From Coriobacteriaceae bacterium (GTDB taxonomy: Bacteria; Actinomycetota; Coriobacteriia; Anaerosomatales; SLCP01): a DNA stretch of 8,374 bases. The DNA lies in NCBI GenBank assembly GCA_003563465.1, contig PWVH01000054.1, positions 1-8,374 on the forward strand, written 5' to 3'. The notes below the pieces were generated by a model. The model was not told the origin of the DNA. It searched no databases and worked only from the letters and a program-made list of their open reading frames with translations. Within the stretch, counting starts at the first letter, position 1. Every line of letters starts with the position of its first letter. The translations under genes and the position numbers were made by a program. This document shows positions 1-5,141 of this stretch, piece by piece.

Positions 1-438
1 ACCGACACGACTCCCGCGCAGCTCTACTACAAGTCGAACCCAGTGCACCTGCCGCGCTACATGGCGTCGGTCACCGCGGAGGGCGGCATCGTCTCGACCG
101 CCGAGGAGTGCATGCGCTTCCTCAAGGCGTTCTTTGCCGGACGGTACTTCCCGGCCGAGGAGATCGAGAGCCTCAAGCAGTGGAACCTGCTCTTGAGGCC
201 TGGCATGTTCCTCTACGGTATCGGGCTGGAGAAGATATACGTTCCTCGGCTGCTCAAGCCCTTCCACCCGTACGGCGATATCCTCGGCTATTGGGGCCAG
301 TCCTCGGCGTTCGCGTGGCACAACCCCCAGAACGACCTGTACTTCACGGGCACCGCGAACCAGCTAGGCGGTCCCGGGCACAACGCCGCGAGCAGGGCCA
401 TCCTGAAGATACTCAAGACCCGGTCGAAGCAGAAGTGA
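1..438 (+). CDS. Serine hydrolase, beta-lactamase/PBP fold, C-terminal part (5' end outside window)
   Basis: The reading frame is open from base 1 and ends at TGA 436-438, giving the last 145 residues. The GTG at 43 is internal and is not a start. The segment GGIVSTAEECMRFLKAFF (about residues 24-41 of the fragment) is the usual 'GGI.ST..D...F..A' block of class C beta-lactamase-like hydrolases, the group of D-alanyl-D-alanine carboxypeptidases and esterases. The tail GQSSAFAWHNPQNDLYFTGT matches the final beta-strands of that fold. The active-site SxxK and YxN motifs would lie before the window. At the place of the usual H/K-[ST]-G triad the sequence reads Y-W-G, which is unusual and could mean altered or lost hydrolysis. 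The substrate cannot be told. No gene follows on the same strand; a tRNA fragment begins within about 10 bases of the stop. Confidence 0.8.
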   Translation, partial: TDTTPAQLYYKSNPVHLPRYMASVTAEGGIVSTAEECMRFLKAFFAGRYFPAEEIESLKQWNLLLRPGMFLYGIGLEKIYVPRLLKPFHPYGDILGYWGQSSAFAWHNPQNDLYFTGTANQLGGPGHNAASRAILKILKTRSKQK

Positions 439-444
439 TTTGAT

Positions 445-505
445 TTCGAGAGCTTTCTGTCCGGTCACCCCCGTCTCGAGGGTTCGAATCCTTCCCTCCC
501 CGCCA
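445..505 (+). tRNA. 3' fragment of a tRNA, Ser-like, lacking its 5' half (candidate att remnant)
   Basis: The 3' end of a tRNA is clear. The T stem is GAGGG at 478-482 and CCTTC at 490-494, with one G-T pair. The T loop is TTCGAAT at 483-489, the acceptor 3' strand is CCTCCCC at 495-501, and G73 at 502 is followed by an encoded CCA at 503-505. G73 and about 20 nt between the presumed anticodon stem and the T stem suggest a class II tRNA-Ser. TTCGAGA at 445-451 could be the anticodon loop of a CGA-reading tRNA. The matching acceptor 5' strand (GGGGAGG), the D arm and a pairing 5' anticodon stem are all absent upstream, where the hydrolase gene lies. So it is a fragment, not a working gene. The left boundary is approximate and the amino-acid identity is inferred. 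Confidence 0.5.
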
Positions 506-581
506 GCGAGAATCGACTCCAAGTTTCGTCGAGTGGTGCATGAAGCCCTCTGCTTCGGCCCTGAGCTTGTCGCTCCGAGGC

Positions 582-631
582 GGGAGACGTAGGGTCGGCG
601 ACCGGACTTGCTCTCCGTCCCTACGTCGCCC
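582..631 (-). terminator. Inverted repeat at the 3' end of the unknown membrane protein gene
   Basis: GACGTAGGG at 586-594 is exactly complementary to CCCTACGTC at 619-627. Beyond a single mismatch, three more G-C pairs extend the stem to 582-584/629-631, with a 24-nt loop. The loop may hold a small CGG-CGA-CCG hairpin. The right arm contains the TAG stop of the minus-strand gene (621-623). Its position between the tRNA fragment and that gene suggests a transcription end or an RNA 3' stabiliser. There is no T run on either side, so a factor-independent terminator is not proven. Confidence 0.35.
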
Positions 632-1301
632 CCGTGCGCTCCCGCCACACAACGTACGCGAGCGTAGCTACGAGCGACGCGGACATCAACCCCTCTCCGA
701 GGTTGATGATGAGGAACATCGGCCCTTCCTCGCCGAGGAACTGCCCGATTGGGACGAGCAAGGCGCCGAGGAGCATCCACGGCCAACGGCCACGCGTCCG
801 CACAGCGATGTAGATGCCGGCGAGCAGGACGACCACGAGCATCGTGAGTGAGGGCGGGGGAGGCGTGAACAGGCGACCCACGTTGGTGTAGTAGAGCACG
901 TCGGCTTCGCGGACGAGTTCGCCCTCGAAAGCCACGACTTCGTTGAGCAGCCCGACCACGACCATCGCTGAGTAGAGCACCCACGACCCGATCGCGGCGA
1001 TGCGCTCCCGACCTGCGAACGCGCCGAATCTCGTGGCGAGCATCACTGAGGCGACTATCCACGATGGCGTGAAGAGGGCGTGCCCGACGAATCTCGGCAC
1101 GGTGAGCGCTTCAAGTGTGGGTCCGGCTTCGATCGCACTGCCGAGCCCGAGGATGAGGTTGTCGTACCACACCGTCGCTATCGGCAGGAGCAGCATGAAC
1201 GCCCCGGCGGTGCGATCCTTGCGCCATAGCACGAATGCCCATACCGCGAGCGCGGCCTGCAGAACGCCGTAGATGATGTAGGCGAACGAGTAGAAGCCCA
1301 C
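621..1301 (-). CDS. Polytopic membrane protein of unknown function, 226 aa
   Basis: I do not recognise a named family. The protein has about seven hydrophobic segments, roughly residues 4-26, 33-52, 68-90, 100-121, 151-167, 173-189 and 194-218, so it should be an inner-membrane protein. No cleavable signal is evident. Polar residues that may be functional because they lie in or beside membrane segments are W45-Y46-D47-N48, R70 and H74 with the following FTP, the short acidic loop E191-E192-G193, and E203. A four-proline run (147-150) precedes the fifth helix. The start is GTG at 1301, chosen because AGGGAG lies four bases upstream on the minus strand. It appears to be transcribed alone: its tail meets an inverted repeat, and upstream lies a decayed region on the opposite strand. 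A channel, carrier or membrane enzyme are all possible. Confidence 0.75.
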   Translation of the reverse strand: MGFYSFAYIIYGVLQAALAVWAFVLWRKDRTAGAFMLLLPIATVWYDNLILGLGSAIEAGPTLEALTVPRFVGHALFTPSWIVASVMLATRFGAFAGRERIAAIGSWVLYSAMVVVGLLNEVVAFEGELVREADVLYYTNVGRLFTPPPPSLTMLVVVLLAGIYIAVRTRGRWPWMLLGALLVPIGQFLGEEGPMFLIINLGEGLMSASLVATLAYVVWRERTGAT

Positions 1302-1376
1302 GAAACTCCCTGCTCCAGACGGTAGTATCGCGGTTCAGGGTAGCACATGGGCCGCAGGGAAGGGGCCCAGGAGCCG

Positions 1377-1573
1377 ATGCGTGAGAAGTGGTGGCCCTGG
1401 GTCATCGCGGTGATTGTGGTCGCCGCGTCCGCTTGAGCCACCCGCTCACGTTGTGGGTACCAATGTAGCGACGGTCGTTCGGAGGGGATGGTGCTGCCCG
1501 TGGCGACCAGGCCAAGTTCGAGCGCGCCATGGGCAAGGTTCGCGATGTCGAGCCGGATGAGACCGACGTCTGA
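1377..1573 (+). pseudogene. Possible remnant of a small membrane-anchored protein gene
   Basis: This sits in the 382-base stretch 1302-1683, which has no intact gene. From ATG 1377, preceded by AGGAG at 1369-1373, the sequence reads MREKWWPWVIAVIVVAASA and then stops at 1434-1436. This is a charged start plus a membrane helix, as in the N-terminus of an anchored protein. In another frame, starting at 1433, it continues plausibly as LSHPLTLWVPM before TAG at 1466. That same frame then stays open to TGA 1571-1573, ending GDQAKFERAMGKVRDVEPDETDV in fully used, charged codons. One frameshift and one stop codon would explain the split. An in-frame ATG at 1347 would give an intact 29-residue peptide, so a real small protein at 1347-1436 is the alternative. 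The parent family is unknown. Confidence 0.25.
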
Positions 1574-1673
1574 TCAGTCGAACAGGCGCATGAAGCTGAC
1601 GCGACACGCGCTCGGCGCTTCGCGGTAAGCTGGTGGCGTGCGAGTTAAGCGCTACGACGTTAGCCATGCACCT

Positions 1674-1680
1674 AGGGGGG
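1674..1680 (+). promoter_or_regulatory. Ribosome binding site that fixes the GyrI-like gene start
   Basis: AGGGGGG lies three bases before GTG 1684. In-frame alternatives at 1633 (GTG) and 1666 (ATG) have no comparable purine run and would add residues that do not look like the family N-terminus. Confidence 0.5.
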
Positions 1681-1683
1681 TCC

Positions 1684-2295
1684 GTGGAGAAGACTGATCT
1701 CAAGCGCGAGTTGAAGCACCTGTATCAGCCGTCCGCGAAGCAGGTCTCGATTGTCGATGTGCCGACCATGAACTTCCTCATGATTGACGGGCAGGGCGAC
1801 CCGAACACCTCGCAGGCGTACGCAGATGCCATCGAGGCGCTGTTCGCGGTGTCGTATACCCTCAAGTTCGCCGTCAAGAGGGGGCCGCTCGCCATCGACT
1901 ACGGGGTGATGCCGCTCGAAGGGCTGTGGTGGGCAGACGACATTTCCGACTTCGTCACTGGCGAGCGCTCGCGGTGGCAGTGGACCGCGATGATCATGCA
2001 GCCCGACTTCATAACGCCCACCATGCTCGAGGAGGCGATCGTCGACGTCCGCACGAAGAAGGATCCGGCCGCACTGCCCCTGCTCCGCTTCGAACCGTTC
2101 GCTGAGGGTTTGGCCGCCCAGGTCATGCATATCGGACCGTTCTCGGAGGAGGGTCCTGTCATCGAGCGTCTCCACGCGTTCATCGAGGAGGCGGGACGCG
2201 AGCGTACAGGCAAGCACCACGAGATCTACCTCTCGGACATCAGGAGGGCCGATCCCGCGAAGTGGAAGACGGTAATCCGTCAACCCATGAGGTGA
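1684..2295 (+). CDS. GyrI-like small-molecule-binding domain protein
   Basis: This 203-residue protein is a stand-alone GyrI-like (SOUL/SRPBCC-like 'lin2189' type) protein, a family of soluble small-molecule binders related to the effector domains of MerR/AraC regulators. Family blocks are visible in order: an N-terminal K-DLK-ELK--Y-PSAKQ stretch (residues 3-20), VDVPTMNFLMIDGQGDPNT (24-42), PLEGLWWAD (77-85), WTAMIMQPDF (100-109), an RFE--AEGLAAQVMHIGPFSEEG block (135-157), and the closing GKHHEIYLSDIRRA (176-189). The W-W-A-D and H-H-E-I-Y motifs should line the binding pocket. No DNA-binding domain is fused, and there is no signal peptide. The GTG start at 1684 matches the family N-terminus, and the longer readings from 1633 or 1666 are less likely. 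The ligand is unknown; some relatives hydrolyse or bind xenobiotics. It stands apart from the next gene by 136 bases and may be monocistronic. Confidence 0.88.
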   Translation: MEKTDLKRELKHLYQPSAKQVSIVDVPTMNFLMIDGQGDPNTSQAYADAIEALFAVSYTLKFAVKRGPLAIDYGVMPLEGLWWADDISDFVTGERSRWQWTAMIMQPDFITPTMLEEAIVDVRTKKDPAALPLLRFEPFAEGLAAQVMHIGPFSEEGPVIERLHAFIEEAGRERTGKHHEIYLSDIRRADPAKWKTVIRQPMR

Positions 2296-2431
2296 TGCGT
2301 ATATTGCGCTTCGGGATGACGCGCCTGTCGACCACGGGTAGGTGGTATATGACGTCCTGATCGCCGGCGACGCTCCGTTCATCTGACGTTGCATGCAGAG
2401 AACCGGCATCGCCCAGAAGAAGGGATCGCCC

Positions 2432-3220
2432 ATGGCAAGTGCCGACGCCGCGTATCCTGCAACTCGCCCCCACACAGCACTGCGTGCCTTTGCCGCGCTG
2501 ACGGTCGTCGGGATGATCTTCATGAACATCCTCGCCAACGCGCTGCCGCTGTTCGGACGCGGCACCGGCGAGGTCTCCGAACTGTACCCCACGCTCGTCA
2601 CGCCAGCTGGCTACGTCTTCGCGATCTGGGGGCTGATCTACCTCGGACTGCTCGCCTACTCGGCAGCGCAGTTCATAAGCCCGCTGGCCGACGACTCACT
2701 GCCGGACCGCATCGCCTGGCCGCTCATCGTCTCGAACGTGGCCAACGTGTCTTGGCTGCTCTTTTGGCACTCGCTCAATATCTACTGGACCGTGCCGGTC
2801 ATGCTGGTTCTGCTGGTCTCGCTCATCGTCGCCTACCTCATCGCTCGCCGAGGCCGGCCCGAGCGGCCATCCGTGCTCGAGCTCTGGGCTGTGCGCGCAC
2901 CACTCGGCCTGTATCTCGGCTGGATCTCGGTCGCCACTATCGCCAACGTCTCAAACGCGCTTCAAGCCGCAGGCTGGAACGGCTGGGGCGTCCCGGCCGA
3001 GTGGTGGGGCGTCATCGTGCTCGTCGTCGGCGCCGCGCTTGCGTTCTCAGGTCTCGTGCGCGAGAGAGACTGCGTGTTCGCCGGTGTGTTCGTGTGGGCT
3101 TTCGCGGGCATCGCGGTCGCTACACCGTCGGACCTCGTACGTGCTGTGGCCGTCATCATCGCGGGTGCGATAGCAGTCGGGATTATCCGTTGGATTGTGA
3201 CGCGTACATGGTGGCGATGA
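2432..3220 (+). CDS. Long-form TspO/MBR-related tryptophan-rich membrane protein
   Basis: The 262-residue product has about eight membrane segments, roughly residues 20-39, 59-79, 95-113, 117-137, 154-172, 190-208, 214-231 and 236-255. It carries signatures of the TspO/MBR group: NALANALPLFG-GTGE-S near 33-50, TPAGYVFAIWGLIYLGLLAY (57-76), NVSWLLFWHS (105-114) and APLGLYLGWISVATIANVSN (156-175). Tryptophans are frequent, including a WW pair at 191-192 and one near the C-terminus. Classical TspO is about 160 residues with five helices, so this is the longer subfamily commonly annotated as a tryptophan-rich sensory protein. Tetrapyrrole or lipid handling is known for true TspO but unproven for this form. 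I chose ATG 2432 because GAAGAAGGGA lies six bases upstream; ATG 2393 would add 13 residues but lacks such a site. Its last 38 bases overlap the convergent peptidase gene. Confidence 0.85.
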   Translation: MASADAAYPATRPHTALRAFAALTVVGMIFMNILANALPLFGRGTGEVSELYPTLVTPAGYVFAIWGLIYLGLLAYSAAQFISPLADDSLPDRIAWPLIVSNVANVSWLLFWHSLNIYWTVPVMLVLLVSLIVAYLIARRGRPERPSVLELWAVRAPLGLYLGWISVATIANVSNALQAAGWNGWGVPAEWWGVIVLVVGAALAFSGLVRERDCVFAGVFVWAFAGIAVATPSDLVRAVAVIIAGAIAVGIIRWIVTRTWWR

Positions 3221-4427
3221 CTGCCGCGATGAAGCGCGCGGTATCAGCCAGCAGCTCGTAGTCTAAGATCTCCGGGACGTCTTCGGGTGTGTGGGCGTAC
3301 TCGCCCGAGACAGCCTCGAAGTCCGTTGAAGTCACTGCCACGGCGGGTATCCCGCGCATCGCGAATATCATGTGGTCGCCCGCTGGCCACTGCGGACCTT
3401 CGGCTACGCTTGCGTGGTTTGCCGACAGGCTATCGATGACAGCAGTCGTCTCCTCGTCGACGTCGTACAGCGAGTACGCACTCGGCGCACCTGGCAGACC
3501 GGACCCGTCGATGTTGACCGCGAGTTTGACGTCGGAAAGGTCTTCGTTGGCTGCAAGCCACGCGACCTCGCCGGGCGCGAGCGCGTGATCCTCGCCGTTG
3601 TACGGTACGAACTCGATAGTGCAGCTCGAGGCAGCTTCGCCGAGGAGGCCGGCGGCAGCCAGCATCACCGCTACGCCCGATGCGTTGTCGATGGCGCCGG
3701 GAGTCCCCGGTTTCGAGTCGATGTGGGCGCTCACGACGATCCGACCCTCGCTGGTTCCGATCCGGCGACCGTACGGTTGGCTGCCGCTCGAGGGGCGAAC
3801 CTCGGAGTCGATCGAGACTGATGTGACCTCGCCTGCCCGGCGGGCAAGCTCGGTGCCTTGCTCAGCGGTCATGTAGGCCGAAGATACCGAGAAACGGACT
3901 TCCTCGATCAGTGGGAAAGGAGACATCGCGCCGGTCATCGCGCTCTTGTCGGTCGCTGCGAGAACCGCGAGGGGATGCGCGGCTTCAAGCGCGTCGAGGA
4001 TGGCGGCGTGCTCAGGGTCGCCGTAGAACGGATAATCGCGAGGAGTGAACTGAGTCGTCGCAATCTCATCGCAGAGCAGCAGTACGGCGCCAGGCGTGTC
4101 TACAGCCGACAGCTCCTCGGCTCTCCTTACGACCACCAGCGGACCCTTCCCAGCGATGGTCGTGGAGAAGGGTCCTGGGTGCACCTCCAGTTCGATGTCG
4201 GCGGTCCGGACACTCGCTCCTCTGAAGCACCATGCCGGTACCTCGAACTCGATCGACTCGACGTCGACTCTAGCTTCGCGCAGCCGCTTGGTGACGTAGT
4301 CCGTGGCAGCACGGTTGCGCTTCGTGCCCAGGTTCCGATCTCCGAGAGCACAGAGCCGCTCGACATCGGCTCTGATTCCCGCTGCGACTTGGTCCTGAAT
4401 GAGCCCTCCCCCTGTCGTGTGAATCAC
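3183..4427 (-). CDS. M28-family zinc aminopeptidase, cytoplasmic
   Basis: The 414-residue product fits a two-zinc exopeptidase of peptidase family M28. Expected metal ligands appear in order: H235 in SAHID, bridging D247 in GAIDNASG, E279-D280 in the YNGED motif (E279 as general base, D280 in the ligand place usually held by Glu), D307 in NIDGSG and H379 in YAHTPED. H352 in AGDHMIF and the following RGIPAVA match a conserved block of the family. The region of about residues 70-220 would be the inserted PA-like or lid segment. No signal peptide or lipobox is seen, so it should act on peptides inside the cell. The start is uncertain: GTG at 4427 has no SD ahead of it, while GGGGGAGGG lies inside codons 6-8 and could serve an ATT start two codons further on. 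The gene end overlaps the convergent TspO-like gene by 38 bases. Confidence 0.87.
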   Translation of the reverse strand: MIHTTGGGLIQDQVAAGIRADVERLCALGDRNLGTKRNRAATDYVTKRLREARVDVESIEFEVPAWCFRGASVRTADIELEVHPGPFSTTIAGKGPLVVVRRAEELSAVDTPGAVLLLCDEIATTQFTPRDYPFYGDPEHAAILDALEAAHPLAVLAATDKSAMTGAMSPFPLIEEVRFSVSSAYMTAEQGTELARRAGEVTSVSIDSEVRPSSGSQPYGRRIGTSEGRIVVSAHIDSKPGTPGAIDNASGVAVMLAAAGLLGEAASSCTIEFVPYNGEDHALAPGEVAWLAANEDLSDVKLAVNIDGSGLPGAPSAYSLYDVDEETTAVIDSLSANHASVAEGPQWPAGDHMIFAMRGIPAVAVTSTDFEAVSGEYAHTPEDVPEILDYELLADTARFIAAVIATMYASQSNG

Positions 4428-4438
4428 TCACGCAACAG

Positions 4439-4444
4439 ACTATA
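4439..4444 (-). promoter_or_regulatory. Possible -10 element for the M28 peptidase gene
   Basis: Read on the minus strand, TATAGT lies 11 bases before the GTG start at 4427, just after the hairpin of the upstream gene. Transcription from here would give a very short leader. No good -35 match is seen 16-18 bases upstream, where the hairpin arm lies, so this is a weak call. Confidence 0.25.
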
Positions 4445-4449
4445 CCTGT

Positions 4450-4480
4450 GGCGAGACCGGCCGAAGCGGTCGGTCTCGCC
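4450..4480 (-). terminator. Strong hairpin between the holin-like gene and the peptidase gene
   Basis: GGCGAGACCG (4450-4459) and CGGTCTCGCC (4471-4480) are perfect inverted repeats. The stem continues inward through three more C-G pairs to a three-base loop, interrupted only by one position that is G-T on the plus-strand RNA and A-C on the minus. It starts 35 bases after the minus-strand stop at 4516, which fits a terminator for that gene. No T run follows on the minus strand. On the plus strand TGCTTCCTT follows, but no plus-strand gene lies upstream. Confidence 0.5.
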
Positions 4481-4515
4481 TGCTTCCTTAGGGCTGTCGC
4501 TCGCGGATTTCCTGC

Positions 4516-4920
4516 TTAAATGTCGATGCGTCGAATCTCCACCGTATGCTCATGAGGTTGGTCGTCCGGAGCGAGGACCGAGAGGATGAACGAGACTACA
4601 CTCACTATGAGTGCTCCCCAGAATGCCGGCCAGAACCCGTCGACCACGAAGCCCACGCCGAACCACTCACTGGCTATGTGGGAGGCCAGCCAGAGGGTGA
4701 CGCCGTTGATGAAAGGCAGCACCAGGCCGAGTGTGAGCACGATGAGGCCGCAAGCGGCGAAATGCAGCACAGGTCTCAGGAATGCATTGATGAGCCCGAG
4801 TATGATCGCTGTTACGCCGATGGCGAGGTAGGCGTTGCTTTCGACCGTGATGCCGGGAACGATGAAGACTGCCGCTACCAGTGCGATAGCGGTTATGAGC
4901 CAGCGCAGCAGGAGTCTCAT
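4516..4920 (-). CDS. Four-helix membrane protein, 'phage holin 4_2'/YvlD family
   Basis: The 134-residue product has four membrane segments, about residues 4-22, 30-49, 53-80 and 96-117, and a short charged tail. The sequence GLINAFLRPVL (42-52) is the hallmark of this family, called Mycobacterial 4-TMS phage holin or, in Bacillus, YvlD. The name is inherited from phage, but members are widespread chromosomal membrane proteins of unclear function, and there is no phage context here. I chose ATG at 4920 because the first helix begins at once, as in relatives. GGAGGGG lies 13 bases upstream on the minus strand, a rather long gap. In-frame starts at 4983 (ATG) and 4953 (GTG) would add polar residues untypical of the family. 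The gene is divergent from the ABC operon and ends before a strong hairpin, so it is probably transcribed alone. Confidence 0.85.
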   Translation of the reverse strand: MRLLLRWLITAIALVAAVFIVPGITVESNAYLAIGVTAIILGLINAFLRPVLHFAACGLIVLTLGLVLPFINGVTLWLASHIASEWFGVGFVVDGFWPAFWGALIVSVVSFILSVLAPDDQPHEHTVEIRRIDI

Positions 4921-5141
4921 GTAGCGATAGATTCCCCTCCGGCTTTCGGGCACACTATTCCCTATGAGCCTGTCGGCACACATGCTATGAGGCTACTCGT
5001 CCAAGTAACAGGCAATCAAGTCCCATTCGGGTCGACCCATGGAGCCGCCCACCCTCACTCCGTGAAGCACGTTGGGTACACTGTGGCGAAACGGATGTCG
5101 CGCCGCTGGATGGACACGGCGTCTTGGGAGGGGAGACCAGA
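4921..5141. promoter_or_regulatory. Divergent intergenic region between the holin-like gene and the ABC operon
   Basis: This must hold promoters for both directions, but I see no convincing -35/-10 pair. TACACT at 5077-5082 is the best -10-like match toward the operon and lacks a clear -35. A perfect 10-bp palindrome GGGTCGACCC lies at 5029-5038. It is flanked by CCAT (5023-5026) and ATGG (5039-5042), which are complementary but not evenly spaced, so an operator is possible. No regulator gene lies beside it. Confidence 0.35.

Noticed and set aside
364..652. Minus-strand reading frames containing EGRIRTLETG and KDSNPRDGGD peptides
   Set aside because: These are antisense translations across a tRNA 3' end, a well-known source of spurious proteins. 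They support the tRNA fragment, not a gene.
2295..2360. 21-codon frame starting at an ATG that overlaps the TGA stop of the GyrI-like gene, with GAGG ahead
   Set aside because: The stop-start overlap suggests coupling, but the peptide (MRILRFGMTRLSTTGRWYMTS) shows no feature of a real product, and the length is within chance.
1672..2601. Long minus-strand open frame opposite the GyrI-like gene
   Set aside because: It is the complement of a well-recognised coding sequence in a high-GC genome; the composition is Arg-rich and no family signature is visible.
2389..3261. 290-codon plus-strand frame overlapping the TspO-like gene
   Set aside because: It is very Arg-rich with no membrane or domain pattern. 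The overlapping frame has clear TspO motifs and helices.
4516..4920. The holin-family gene as evidence of a prophage
   Set aside because: No lysin, capsid, portal, terminase or integrase gene is nearby, and this family is common on chromosomes outside phage.
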